From: UBA2040 sp041674745 | Lineage (GTDB): Bacteria > Bacteroidota > Bacteroidia > Flavobacteriales_D > Crocinitomicaceae | DNA: 64,000 nt | NCBI GenBank assembly: GCA_041674745.1 | Contig: JBAYVD010000010.1 | Coordinates: 1-64,000, forward strand | Direction of reading: 5' to 3' | Shown: piece by piece, positions 1-8,713 of the stretch | Layout: each line of letters opens with the position of its first letter | Position numbering within the stretch: the stretch's first letter is position 1 | Notes under the pieces: generated by a model | What the model was told of the DNA's origin: nothing | Database searches by the model: none | The model's input: the letters and a program-made list of their open reading frames with translations, nothing else | Program-made: the position numbers and the translations under genes

Positions 1-47
1 ATAATCAAGAAAATAATAAGTAAATTAGTCCATTCAATGGTCAATAA

Positions 48-170
48 TCAAACAAAAAAAGAGTTCAACTTACCCTGTTCACTTTCACGCGGAATAGGTG
101 GTTCAGTTTGGTCGGAATATCCAACTAGACTGGACAAATTGGTTTCATTGTGTGTATTATTGTGATTCAT
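48..170 (-). CDS. Possible small protein, 40 aa, unknown
   Basis: The frame runs from ATG (170-168) to TGA (50-48). It is rich in Asn, Thr, Ser and Glu and has no signal peptide or membrane segment. I recognise no family. No TAnnTTTG box lies just upstream. It could be chance or the remnant of a longer gene. Its only support is an uninterrupted frame with a normal ATG, so the call is weak. Confidence 0.2.
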   Translation of the reverse strand: MNHNNTHNETNLSSLVGYSDQTEPPIPRESEQGKLNSFFV

Positions 171-317
171 TATTTCCCCATCCATTTCATTGGATTATTT
201 TGTAGGATCCAATTTGTTGGTAGAAAATTGATTTGCCCAAACCAAAACATATGCGCATGAAGATTCAGATTGAAACCAAAAAATCGTAGGTGTTTGCAAT
301 TCTTTTCATTTTTAAGA

Positions 318-348
318 TAAAAAAAATGGGAGACCGAAGCCTCCCATT
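318..348 (-). terminator. Rho-independent terminator of the triple-repeat gene
   Basis: The arms AATGGGAG (325-332) and CTCCCATT (341-348) enclose an 8-nt loop. On the minus strand the hairpin is followed by a T-run, read from the A-run at 318-326. It lies 23 bases beyond the stop codon of the minus-strand gene 371..1699. Confidence 0.8.
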
Positions 349-370
349 CATCCGTTATAATTGTTTAAAA

Positions 371-1699
371 TTACTCTTTAATGATCTGAGATCTAGAGCT
401 AGCATTTGTTCCGGTTGCTACCACTTGGTATACACCTGGAGCCAAACCTTTCAAATCAATTTCAATGGAAGTTGCGTTTGGTGCAATTTCCATTACTTTC
501 TCTCCAACCAAAGAATAAACCGCGATCGTTTCAATCAAAGATTCTCTTTTGAAGGTAACCATTCCAGTTGTTGGATTTGGATAAACTTCTAATGCAGTCA
601 ATGCAAACTCATTCAATCCTTGCGTAGCACATGTTCCGCACAATCCATAGGTATTGGAAACAGCTCCTTGACCTGTAATCCATTGACGATTCGCATAACT
701 TGCATAATCCGTCACTGGCGCGCATGTACCACCGTTTACCATGGCTGAAACTAAGTTTTCCATGACACCATTTTTCACTAATAAATATTCTAGCGTATCA
801 GCAGGTGCTGGCGATAATGTAAATGTCCAAGTACCGTTTCCATTGTCCACTGCCTGTGGTCCAAATGCTGGATTCCATCCCCAAATTGGGCCCGTTAAGT
901 TTACTGAGGTGGCTGCATCACAAATTTCTGTTGTAATGATCAAATCAGCTACTGAACAAGATACACATCTATCAAAAGAAATACCTGTTACATCACCATC
1001 ACCTACAGTCCATTTACGATTTGCGTAATTCGTATAATCAGTAACTGGAGCACATGTTCCTCCGTTTTGCATATCTGCAATTAAGTTTTCTTGAACACCA
1101 TCCACAACAAACAAATATTCCATATCCGCTGTTGGTACTGGATTTAAATTCACTGTCCAGGTTCCATTCCCGTTATCAGTTGCCAATGGACCTCCATTTG
1201 GATCCCAACCCCAGAAAGGACCTGTCATACGAACTGTATCCGGTGTTGTTGACCCACAAATTTCAATGGTTAAATTCAAACCAGAGCTTGCCGCACAAGG
1301 TCCACATTGACCATAGGTGTTATTTATCGTTAATGGCTCCGTTGTCAACCATTGACGGTTAGCATAATTTACATAATCAGTAATTGGAGCACATGTTCCT
1401 CCGTCTACCATAGCTTGAATCAAGTTCTCTTGAACACCATCTTTCACTAATAGATATTCCATATCTGCTGTTGGTGCTGGAGACAGCGTAAAGGTAAATG
1501 TACCATTACCGTTATCAACAGCGATAGGGCCACCTGCAGGATTCCAGCCCCACCAAGGTCCTGTCATACGAACTTCTGTAGCTCCAGCGCAAACCTCTGT
1601 CGTTATTATTAAATCTTGAGCAAAACTGAATGTCCCCAATAATGTCAACATTAAAAAAAGACTCGCTTTTTTAAAATTTAAGGTAATTTTTTTTTTCAT
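371..1699 (-). CDS. Secreted triple-repeat protein with T9SS sorting domain
   Basis: This 442-aa protein begins with a signal peptide (residues 1-27, ending FSFAQ). Three copies of a domain of about 110 residues follow, at roughly 28-135, 140-250 and 252-360. Each copy carries TGPxWGWNP, a DNGNGT turn, EYLLVK, QENLI, NGGTCAP and a YANRQW/KW ending, with conserved cysteines. The C-terminus (about 370-442) is a T9SS type A sorting domain (VYPNPTTGMV). The protein should be exported and attached to, or released from, the cell surface. I recall similar repeats attached to flavobacterial glycoside hydrolases, so glycan binding is a reasonable inference but is not shown. A 21-bp operator 54 bases upstream is shared with the neighbouring GH3-Nudix operon, which supports a role in glycan use. 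The repeats lack any obvious catalytic motif. Confidence 0.85.
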   Translation of the reverse strand: MKKKITLNFKKASLFLMLTLLGTFSFAQDLIITTEVCAGATEVRMTGPWWGWNPAGGPIAVDNGNGTFTFTLSPAPTADMEYLLVKDGVQENLIQAMVDGGTCAPITDYVNYANRQWLTTEPLTINNTYGQCGPCAASSGLNLTIEICGSTTPDTVRMTGPFWGWDPNGGPLATDNGNGTWTVNLNPVPTADMEYLFVVDGVQENLIADMQNGGTCAPVTDYTNYANRKWTVGDGDVTGISFDRCVSCSVADLIITTEICDAATSVNLTGPIWGWNPAFGPQAVDNGNGTWTFTLSPAPADTLEYLLVKNGVMENLVSAMVNGGTCAPVTDYASYANRQWITGQGAVSNTYGLCGTCATQGLNEFALTALEVYPNPTTGMVTFKRESLIETIAVYSLVGEKVMEIAPNATSIEIDLKGLAPGVYQVVATGTNASSRSQIIKE

Positions 1700-1752
1700 T
1701 TTATGTGATTTAAATTTTTATTAATACACTAATAATCACCGCAATTTAGTAA

Positions 1753-1773
1753 TTATTGTACAATATACAATAA
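1753..1773 (-). promoter_or_regulatory. Palindromic operator upstream of the triple-repeat gene
   Basis: A perfect inverted repeat, TTATTGTA-N5-TACAATAA, lies 54-74 bases before the start codon at 1699. Seventeen of its 21 positions match the site at 4834-4854 before the GH3 gene. The Nudix-family regulator at 1789..2490 is the obvious candidate binder. That assignment is inferred from proximity and repetition. Confidence 0.65.
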
Positions 1774-1788
1774 GGCAGAAAGAAAATT

Positions 1789-2490
1789 TTACATTTTAAA
1801 TTGAAATAATTTTGCGTCACGCAAAATATCGTATTCCTTTTGATCAAAAGAAAACAATTTAGCAGGACGATGCTTCACATTTACCTGTTTTTCTTCATGT
1901 TCTATTAATGGTATCGACTTAATTTTCTTTCTGAAATTTGCCTTGTCCATTTCTGATTCATTGGCATATTCATACAATTGCTGAAAGTCGTTTAATGTAA
2001 ATTTTCGAGGCAACAGATCAAAGCAAATTGGATCGTTTGTCAATTTTTGCTTCAACAATTCATAGGTTGAACTCAATATAAGATTGTGATCAAAAGCCAA
2101 CATCGGTATTTCATGGATAGGAACCCATTTCACTTCTCCAGCCCAAGAAGATGCCTTGACTGGAAAATCATCGATGCGCATCATTGAAAAATAGGCCGTT
2201 GTAATGACGCGACCTTGCGGATGCCTTCTTGGGTGACCAAATGTTTGACTTTGGTGCAACTCCAATTTGTCGAGTTTCGTCAATTCCTTTAGGATTCTTT
2301 TGGCTGCATCAGTAATGTCTTCATCTGGATAAACCAAATCCCCTGGAATTGCCCAATGACCATCATATGGCTCCATAGAACGTTTTATCAAAAGAGCATG
2401 AATTTGTCCATTTTTGTATCCAAATATGACGCAATCACATGAAAATGAATAGGTGAAAAAATTATTGAAATCTATTTTGTACATGCTCAT
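1789..2490 (-). CDS. Nudix-family transcriptional regulator (NrtR/AraR-like)
   Basis: This 233-aa protein has a Nudix fold in residues 10-150 and a winged-helix-like C-terminal half (about 160-233), the architecture of NrtR-type regulators. The Nudix box (GDLVYPDEDITDAAKRILKE) is degenerate: the REUxEE core reads RILKEL, so the catalytic glutamates are largely missing and hydrolysis is unlikely. In Bacteroidota such proteins, for example AraR (BT0354), sense a sugar or sugar derivative and control glycan genes. It sits 4 bp downstream of the GH3 gene and is almost certainly cotranscribed with it. The operon and the neighbouring triple-repeat gene carry the same palindrome, so autoregulation is likely. 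The ligand cannot be told from the sequence. A second in-frame ATG two codons later is an equally good start. Confidence 0.8.
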   Translation of the reverse strand: MSMYKIDFNNFFTYSFSCDCVIFGYKNGQIHALLIKRSMEPYDGHWAIPGDLVYPDEDITDAAKRILKELTKLDKLELHQSQTFGHPRRHPQGRVITTAYFSMMRIDDFPVKASSWAGEVKWVPIHEIPMLAFDHNLILSSTYELLKQKLTNDPICFDLLPRKFTLNDFQQLYEYANESEMDKANFRKKIKSIPLIEHEEKQVNVKHRPAKLFSFDQKEYDILRDAKLFQFKM

Positions 2491-2494
2491 GGTC

Positions 2495-4795
2495 TCACTT
2501 TATTTCGAACGGAACTTTTTGGTTTCCAATTTGGAATTCAAAAAAGCCAGGCTCAACGCCCCATCCCTTTTCTGGATTATAAAACTCTAAATCTTTCTTT
2601 GAGATGGTAAAGTTAACGATTTTACTTTCTCCAGATTTCAAGGTTATTTTTTCAAAGGCTTTCATTTTTTTACCCGCAGGAACCATGGAAGCAGTTCTAT
2701 CCGAAACATACAACTGTACAATTTCTTTTCCTTCTCGACTTCCCGTATTCGTTACTTTCACGGAAATTTCTAGAGAATCGTTCATTTGTAAAACGGCCGT
2801 GTTGGATTTTACATCCGTGAATTTAAATTCTGTGTAACTCATGCCAAAGCCAAATTCCCATTCTGGATCAAATGCATCAAATTGATTTGTTTTCCCTGAG
2901 CGATCCACGCTTTTTGGATGGTCATAAAACTCGACAATACCGTCGTATTTTGGATAGGTATACGGCAATTTTCCACTAAAATTTTCATGTCCATAAACCA
3001 AGTCGGTCAAGGCTTTTGCACCTTGATCACCCGGTAAATAACATTGAACGATTGCTGATGCATCGTCAACGATAGAATGTATAATGCGTGGCCGGCCTTC
3101 CAAAAGTACCAAAACTACCGGTTTTCCTGTTCGATAAGCGAGTTGCGCTAATTCAAGTTGGGCTTTTGGCAAGTTCAAACTGCGAATGTCGCCTGGTTTT
3201 TCAGTGGCAGGCATTTCTCCAAGACACAAAACGATTGTTTCTACCTGTGCTGCTTTCACTAGAAAATCGGCCGTATCCAATAGAATGGATTCTTCCCAAC
3301 CATTTACTGAAACCAACTCTGCTCCTTTGGCAAACAAACAATTGGCGGCACCTATTTCTTTTTGAAATGCGTCCAAAACGGTCAGACAGCCTTTTGTATT
3401 AAAACTGGTATCCACTCCTTGCCAAGTATGCGTCCAAGCTCCATTCAAGTAAACTAGATTGTCAGCAGTTGGACCAGCGATTAGAATCTTCTTTGTTTTA
3501 GCCAAAGGCAAAATAGTCGCTTCATTTTTCAATAAAGTAATCGATTCCAAAGCTGCTTGATACGCAATTTCTTGATGCTCTTTGGAACCAAAAAGTGGAT
3601 AACCCACATTGTTTTGTTTTTCAAATAAACCCAGCGCCAATTTCACTCTTAAAATTCTCGTGACCGCATCATCTAAGCGTTTTTTAGAAATCCTTTTTTT
3701 GCTGAAAGCACTTTTCATCGCATTACAATATTCCATGTACTGCGGATTGTTTGGAACCATACTCATGTCAACCCCAGCATTGAAAGCCAATACGACAGCA
3801 TCTTCTAAATTTGTCCCTACATTGTGTACGGTTTGAAGCATAATAAAATCTTCCCAATCGGAAACAGTGAATCCTCGGAAACCCCACTCATTTTTCAGAA
3901 CATCTGTTAGCAAATGATGGTTAATATGACCAGGAACTCCATTGACGTCACCACTATTGATCATTAACGTCATAGCTCCTGCTTCGATAGCGGATTTGAA
4001 AGCGGGTAAATACAATTCTTGCATGAATTTCTCTGGAATCCAGGCGGGCGTTCGATCTCGACCAGAAACAGGCGCACTGTAACCAACAAAATGCTTCAAA
4101 CACGCAGCAACGTGGTAGGCATCCATAGCCGATTTTCCCTGATAACCTTCCACTATTTGTTTACCTAATTCCGTTGCCAAGTATGGATCTTCTCCCAAGG
4201 TTTCGAAAAAACGAGACCAAAGCGGCTGTCTACCTAAGTCCAAAACAGGTGAAAAATTCCAAGGAATTCCCGTCGCTCGCGCTTCGTAAGCCGTTACTCC
4301 ACCGAATTGAAGTGCCAAATTTCGATTCCAGGTAGCTGCCAAGCCTATTTCTTGAGGAAACAAAGTGCCACCAACGGTATAATTGACACCATGAATGGCG
4401 TCAATTCCATAAATAAGCGGAATTTTTAAACCGTATTTATTTTCTACTTCCTTTATCGATTGAAGAATGATCTTCCACTGCTCAAGCGAAAATGTGTGCG
4501 AACTAACATTTAAAATGGAACCTACTTTGTATTCCGAAAATGCTGTTTTCAATTTATTCGGATCAATAATCGGTGGATCAATGGATTGACCCTTTGCGTC
4601 CGACTTTAAAATTGCATCCAACGTAATCTGACAGGTCTGCCCTATTTTCTCCTCCAAAGACATTTGCTTTAGTAAGGTCTTGATTTTTTTCTCATGCGCT
4701 TTGACGACTGGAAAAGCAGTTTGCCCGTATGCATTAAAAAAGAAAAACAAAAAAAGAAAGGCTAGGACTCTTTGATTCAAAAAAAGCATAGACAT
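2495..4795 (-). CDS. bglX: Glycoside hydrolase family 3 beta-glucosidase
   Basis: This 766-aa exported GH3 enzyme (BglX type) removes terminal beta-linked glucose, or a related sugar, from oligosaccharides in the periplasm. It has a signal peptide (about 1-24, ending NAYGQ), an N-terminal TIM barrel with RGRDRTPAW-like substrate loops, the nucleophile Asp at about residue 313 in the SDW motif, a second alpha/beta domain, and a C-terminal fibronectin-III-like domain (about 690-766). The frame is open upstream to 4978, but that stretch is charged, would precede the signal peptide and overlaps the promoter. I therefore place the start at ATG 4795, with ATG 4789 as the alternative. It forms an operon with the Nudix regulator 4 bp downstream. 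An operator overlaps its -7 box. The exact substrate linkage is not determined. Confidence 0.9.
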   Translation of the reverse strand: MSMLFLNQRVLAFLFLFFFFNAYGQTAFPVVKAHEKKIKTLLKQMSLEEKIGQTCQITLDAILKSDAKGQSIDPPIIDPNKLKTAFSEYKVGSILNVSSHTFSLEQWKIILQSIKEVENKYGLKIPLIYGIDAIHGVNYTVGGTLFPQEIGLAATWNRNLALQFGGVTAYEARATGIPWNFSPVLDLGRQPLWSRFFETLGEDPYLATELGKQIVEGYQGKSAMDAYHVAACLKHFVGYSAPVSGRDRTPAWIPEKFMQELYLPAFKSAIEAGAMTLMINSGDVNGVPGHINHHLLTDVLKNEWGFRGFTVSDWEDFIMLQTVHNVGTNLEDAVVLAFNAGVDMSMVPNNPQYMEYCNAMKSAFSKKRISKKRLDDAVTRILRVKLALGLFEKQNNVGYPLFGSKEHQEIAYQAALESITLLKNEATILPLAKTKKILIAGPTADNLVYLNGAWTHTWQGVDTSFNTKGCLTVLDAFQKEIGAANCLFAKGAELVSVNGWEESILLDTADFLVKAAQVETIVLCLGEMPATEKPGDIRSLNLPKAQLELAQLAYRTGKPVVLVLLEGRPRIIHSIVDDASAIVQCYLPGDQGAKALTDLVYGHENFSGKLPYTYPKYDGIVEFYDHPKSVDRSGKTNQFDAFDPEWEFGFGMSYTEFKFTDVKSNTAVLQMNDSLEISVKVTNTGSREGKEIVQLYVSDRTASMVPAGKKMKAFEKITLKSGESKIVNFTISKKDLEFYNPEKGWGVEPGFFEFQIGNQKVPFEIK

Positions 4796-4833
4796 AATAT
4801 TTATCAACTTATTGTGTTTACGAATGTATTTAT

Positions 4834-4854
4834 TTATTGTCAAATGTACAATAT
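4834..4854 (-). promoter_or_regulatory. Promoter and operator of the GH3-Nudix operon
   Basis: Read on the minus strand, the site contains TACATTTG (4841-4848), a perfect TAnnTTTG -7 box. This is enclosed in the near-palindrome TATTGTA...ACAATAA, which matches 17 of 21 positions of the site at 1753-1773. A repressor bound here would cover the -7 element. The start codon is 39 bases downstream. Confidence 0.65.
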
Positions 4855-4952
4855 CTAAAATAATGTATGTGAATTTAATATGGACATGCTTTTTTTTGAT
4901 TGAACCGTGAAACATGTAAGCATTTCTTTCTATATTTCTAAAAAACTCAACT

Positions 4953-5531
4953 TTGCTCGATCTAAATTTTGAAAACAAATTGCAGCCACAACAGGGATAT
5001 TTACTTGTTGCGGAACCGTTTATGAACGAAGATTATTTTAAAAGAAGCGTGATTTTAATTTGTGAATACAACGAGGAAGGCAGCTTTGGATTTGTGTTAA
5101 ACAATTATTTAGATGTAAATTTTGAAGAGTTGTCAGAAGATTTAATAAACATCGATTCTAAAATTAGCATTGGTGGACCGATTGATGTGAAAAATCTATT
5201 CTACATTCATACGTTCGGAGATTTGGTACCAAAAAGCACCCAAATATCCGAAAATCTCTATTTGGGTGGTGATTATGAAAAACTCATGGAACTTTTGAAT
5301 ACGTCACTTAAACCCGAACGGCATGTTCGCTTTTTCTTAGGTTATTCTGGTTGGGGCAAAGGACAACTAGATGATGAAATCAAAGAAAAATCGTGGATTG
5401 TAGTCGAACCAAAAGTGCAAAACATCATCATGAATACCAGTAAAACAAACCTTTGGCAAGAATGTTTGCAAAAGCTAGGAGGCAAATACAAGATGTTCAC
5501 ACAAATTCCCATCAACCCTCACAACAATTAA
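4953..5531 (+). CDS. YqgE/AlgH family protein (UPF0301)
   Basis: This 192-aa cytoplasmic protein belongs to the UPF0301 family. Its signature runs QGYLLVAEPFM, then FKRSVILICEYNEEGSFGFVLN, a GGPID loop and the GYSGWGKGQLDDEI motif. The biochemical role of the family is not established; AlgH affects alginate regulation in Pseudomonas. No ATG precedes the conserved start, so translation must begin at a rare codon. TTG at 4953 gives 192 aa. TTG at 4980 gives 183 aa and matches the usual N-terminus better. The gene diverges from the GH3 gene and is followed 37 bases later by an acyltransferase on the same strand. Confidence 0.9.
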   Translation: MLDLNFENKLQPQQGYLLVAEPFMNEDYFKRSVILICEYNEEGSFGFVLNNYLDVNFEELSEDLINIDSKISIGGPIDVKNLFYIHTFGDLVPKSTQISENLYLGGDYEKLMELLNTSLKPERHVRFFLGYSGWGKGQLDDEIKEKSWIVVEPKVQNIIMNTSKTNLWQECLQKLGGKYKMFTQIPINPHNN

Positions 5532-5568
5532 CATTTTTTTGCGTTTGTGAATAAATTAGCTTTAGTTT

Positions 5569-6504
5569 ATGGAGATTTCTATTCCAGTTCGACGTGAAAA
5601 AACTATTTTTGCCGCTCAGAAATCAAATATGGGTAGCTTTTTTAGCAAAATTCTTTTTTACGGCGTGGTGTTACCCATTTCTTATTTGCCCTTTACGGTC
5701 TTGTATTGGTTAGCGGATTTTGTCTATTACCTTACTTATTACGTCGTTGGCTACAGAAAAAAAATAGTTCGAAACAACTTACGCAACTCTTTTCCAAAAT
5801 TATCAGAAGATGAATTGAAGAAAATTGAAAAAGGATTCTACCGTCATTTTGCTGATTTTTTGGTTGAAAGCGTAAAATCACTCACCATATCCAACAAAGA
5901 AATTGTGCGTCGTTGCGCCATCTTGAATCCAGAAGTTCCGAACAAATATTTTGAAGAAGGAAGAAGTGTCATGGTCCTTTGTGGTCATTACAACAACTGG
6001 GAATATTATGCGGTTGGATTGGCCCAACAAATGAACCACAAGGTATTTGCGGCCTACCAACCCTTGAAAAATGAATTCTTCAATGGAGTTCTTTTAAATT
6101 CGCGTCAACGTTTTGGTATTAAGATGATGAGCATGAAGGAGGTGCCGAGAAAATTAGTCAAAACACCGAAAGTTCCAACAATGAGCATTATGGTCAATGA
6201 CCAATCACCTCATGCACCTAAAAAAGCGTATTGGAATACATTTTTAAATCAACCAACTGGCTGGATGACTGGAACAGAACGATTGGCTTCTAAATTAGAC
6301 CAAGTCGTTTTATTTGGCTGTATTCGGAAACGAAAAAGAGGGTTTTACGAAGTGAGTTTTTACCCGATTACGGAAAATCCAACCGAAGTAAATGAAGGGT
6401 ACGTATTAGATCAACATACCAAATACCTAGAAATGGTGATTGCTGAAAATCCAGAATATTGGTTATGGTCTCACCGTCGTTGGAAACACAAAAAACCGGA
6501 ATGA
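5569..6504 (+). CDS. Lipid A biosynthesis acyltransferase, LpxL/HtrB family (copy 1)
   Basis: This 311-aa inner-membrane acyltransferase has an N-terminal hydrophobic anchor (about residues 25-60) and the catalytic HX4E motif of the LpxL/LpxM/HtrB family, seen as GHYNNWE (His140, Glu145). The conserved WSHRRWK motif is near the C-terminus. It should transfer a secondary acyl chain to lipid A or a related acceptor on the cytoplasmic face. A closely similar copy lies at 7790..8713, separated only by rarA. ATG 5569 is 4 bases after a -7-like TAGCTTTA; ATG 5629 (residue 21, just before the hydrophobic segment) is an alternative and perhaps better start. The stop codon overlaps the rarA start (ATGA). 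Confidence 0.88.
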   Translation: MEISIPVRREKTIFAAQKSNMGSFFSKILFYGVVLPISYLPFTVLYWLADFVYYLTYYVVGYRKKIVRNNLRNSFPKLSEDELKKIEKGFYRHFADFLVESVKSLTISNKEIVRRCAILNPEVPNKYFEEGRSVMVLCGHYNNWEYYAVGLAQQMNHKVFAAYQPLKNEFFNGVLLNSRQRFGIKMMSMKEVPRKLVKTPKVPTMSIMVNDQSPHAPKKAYWNTFLNQPTGWMTGTERLASKLDQVVLFGCIRKRKRGFYEVSFYPITENPTEVNEGYVLDQHTKYLEMVIAENPEYWLWSHRRWKHKKPE

Positions 6505-7784
6505 ATACTTCGATGACTCCATTGGCGGAACGCATGCGACCGAAAACTCTGGAGGAATACATTGGTCAAAATCATATTTTAGCAAACGGCGCTTCGCTCC
6601 GAAGAGCTTTGGATGCAGGAATTTTACCGTCTATCATTTTATGGGGACCTCCAGGCGTCGGAAAAACAACATTGGCACAGATCATTGCGAACAAATTAGA
6701 CCGCCCTTTTTATACACTTTCGGCCATTTCAAGTGGCGTGAAAGATGTACGCGAAATCATACAAAAAGCCTCATCTGGTGGGATGTACCAACAAAAAGGC
6801 ACTATTTTATTCATCGATGAAATTCACCGATTCTCCAAATCGCAACAAGATTCCTTGCTCGGCGCTGTGGAAAAAGGAACCATAACATTAATTGGTGCGA
6901 CAACAGAGAATCCATCTTTCGAGGTTATATCGGCTTTGCTATCCCGCTGTCAAGTGTATACGCTTGAAGCACATGGGAAAGGAGAATTAGAGAAAATACT
7001 TTTACGCGCCATGGCGGAAGACGTTTATCTCCAGTCAAAAAATATCAAGCTCGAAGAAACGAGCGCTTTGATGGCGATTTCGGGTGGTGATTCACGAAAA
7101 TTATTGAACGTTTTCGAAATGGTGATCGGCGCTTTCCCGAATGAAAAAGAAATTGTCATCACGAATGAAAAAGTTACGCAGGTTGCGCAAGAAAACATTG
7201 CCCGCTACGACAAAGACGGCGAACAACATTACGATATCATTTCTGCTTTTATCAAATCGATGCGCGGAAGTGATGCCGATGCAGCGATTTATTGGTTGGC
7301 CCGCATGGTTGAAAGTGGAGAAGATCCAAAATTCATTGCTCGTCGGTTAATTATTTTAGCGGCTGAAGATATTGGCGTAGCGAATCCAACCGCACTCATT
7401 TTAGCCAACAATTGCTTTCAAGCCGTTTCTACAGTGGGTTGGCCAGAAAGTCGGATTATTTTAGCGCAATGTGTTGTTTATTTAGCCACGAGCCCCAAAG
7501 GAAATTCTTCTTACATGGCGATTAATAAAGCGCAAGAAGAAGTAAAAAGAAGCGGCAACCTGCCCGTTCCTCTTCATTTGAGAAATGCACCGACAAAATT
7601 GATGAAAGAACTGGGATATGGTAAAGATTATTTATATTCGCACAACTACCCCGGCAATTTTGTAAAACAAGAATTTATGCCTGAAGGATTGGAAAACAAC
7701 CAATTTTTTGAAGCAGGAAGTAACAGCCGAGAAAAAGAAATTGAAAAATTTATTCAAGATCGATGGGGAGACAAATACAAATAG
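6501..7784 (+). CDS. rarA: Replication-associated recombination protein A (AAA+ ATPase)
   Basis: This 427-aa homologue of RarA/MgsA/WRNIP1 is a AAA+ ATPase of the clamp-loader clade that acts at stalled replication forks with SSB. Walker A is GPPGVGKTT, Walker B is ILFIDEIHRF, sensor 1 is GATTENPSF, and the C-terminal MgsA tetramerisation region contains YWLARMVESGEDP and AAEDIGVANP. The frame opens at 6459, but ATG 6501 overlaps the upstream TGA as ATGA and gives the usual N-terminus (PLAERMRPKTLEEYIGQ). It lies between two lipid A acyltransferase paralogues, with 5 bp to the second. Confidence 0.95.
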   Translation: MNTSMTPLAERMRPKTLEEYIGQNHILANGASLRRALDAGILPSIILWGPPGVGKTTLAQIIANKLDRPFYTLSAISSGVKDVREIIQKASSGGMYQQKGTILFIDEIHRFSKSQQDSLLGAVEKGTITLIGATTENPSFEVISALLSRCQVYTLEAHGKGELEKILLRAMAEDVYLQSKNIKLEETSALMAISGGDSRKLLNVFEMVIGAFPNEKEIVITNEKVTQVAQENIARYDKDGEQHYDIISAFIKSMRGSDADAAIYWLARMVESGEDPKFIARRLIILAAEDIGVANPTALILANNCFQAVSTVGWPESRIILAQCVVYLATSPKGNSSYMAINKAQEEVKRSGNLPVPLHLRNAPTKLMKELGYGKDYLYSHNYPGNFVKQEFMPEGLENNQFFEAGSNSREKEIEKFIQDRWGDKYK

Positions 7785-7789
7785 ATTGA

Positions 7790-8713
7790 ATGTTGTCAAA
7801 ACTTGCTTATTACCTTCTTGTTATACCGATTTCATTGCTTCCTCTTTGGGTGTTGTATTTGTTGACGGATCTCTTTTACATCCTGATTCTGACGATCGTT
7901 CCGTACAGGCGTCAAGTGGTCCGTGCGAACATTAAAAATTCGTTTCCTGAATTAAATAAAAAGCAACACAAGGCAATCGAGCGAAAGTTTTACCACCATT
8001 TTACAGATTTATTAGCCGAATCGGTTAAGAATTTGACCATCTCTAAAATGGAACTCAAAAAACGAATTCATGTCCTCAATCGAGATTGCATCGACCAATT
8101 GTTCATTCAAGGAAAAAGCGTGATTTTTGTTGGTGGACATTATAACAACTGGGAATGGATCATTTGCGCTCAAAATTTCTTGTTTGCTCACCAAGCGGTT
8201 GGCATTGGTATGCCCATGACCAATTCATTTTGGGATGAAAAAATCAATCAACGTCGGTCTAGATTTGGGATGAAAATCGTGAATGCTAAAACATTCAAAG
8301 ACACACTGAGTAAAGAAAAACCGAATCCAGTTTCTTTGCTGGTATTGGCCGATCAAAGTCCGGGAGATTCATTGAAATCCTATTGGATGAAATTTTTGAA
8401 CCAAACCACGGCCATCGCCTTCGGTGCTGAACAAATTGCGCATGAATACAACTATTCGGTGGTTTATTTGCACATGCGAAAGGTACGTCGTGGTTATTAC
8501 GAAGTGATTTTTGAATCCATCACTGATAATCCAAAATCGGAAGAATACGGCAAAATTACCGAAACGCACGTCGCTTCTTTGGAAAACGATATTACCGCTG
8601 AGCCCGCCTTTTGGATTTGGTCGCACAAACGATGGAAAAGAGAAATTCCAGCTGATTTAGAGAAATTGAGAAAAGAGCAATATGAAAAATTCAAAAGCAA
8701 ATTTCGCATTTAG
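7790..8713 (+). CDS. Lipid A biosynthesis acyltransferase, LpxL/HtrB family (copy 2)
   Basis: This 307-aa paralogue of 5569..6504 is roughly 40% identical to it by eye. It has a hydrophobic N-terminus (residues 5-38), the catalytic GHYNNWE (His117, Glu122), an ADQSPG motif and WSHKRWKRE near the end. The pair may add different secondary acyl chains to lipid A, or one may act on an aminolipid; the sequence does not decide. The start lies 5 bases after the rarA stop. The 3' end overlaps the next gene by 32 bases, which points to translational coupling. Confidence 0.88.
   Translation: MLSKLAYYLLVIPISLLPLWVLYLLTDLFYILILTIVPYRRQVVRANIKNSFPELNKKQHKAIERKFYHHFTDLLAESVKNLTISKMELKKRIHVLNRDCIDQLFIQGKSVIFVGGHYNNWEWIICAQNFLFAHQAVGIGMPMTNSFWDEKINQRRSRFGMKIVNAKTFKDTLSKEKPNPVSLLVLADQSPGDSLKSYWMKFLNQTTAIAFGAEQIAHEYNYSVVYLHMRKVRRGYYEVIFESITDNPKSEEYGKITETHVASLENDITAEPAFWIWSHKRWKREIPADLEKLRKEQYEKFKSKFRI

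Larger units (their letters stand above)
1..370. other. Non-coding left edge of the window
   Basis: I see no convincing gene here apart from a weak 40-codon minus-strand frame (48..170), listed separately, and the minus-strand terminator at 318..348. An inverted repeat, ATTGGAT (189-195) with ATCCAAT (207-213), sits in the middle and is not followed by a T-run on either strand, so I do not call it a terminator. Confidence 0.5.

Noticed and set aside
741..1362. Plus-strand frames opposite the triple-repeat gene
   Set aside because: They arise from the complementary strand of a repeated gene and recur with the repeat; no family or promoter supports them.
4796..4978. Longer N-terminus of the GH3 protein (frame opens at 4978)
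   Set aside because: It would place 61 charged residues before a perfect signal peptide and would cover the -7 box and operator; ATG 4795 or 4789 is the sensible start.
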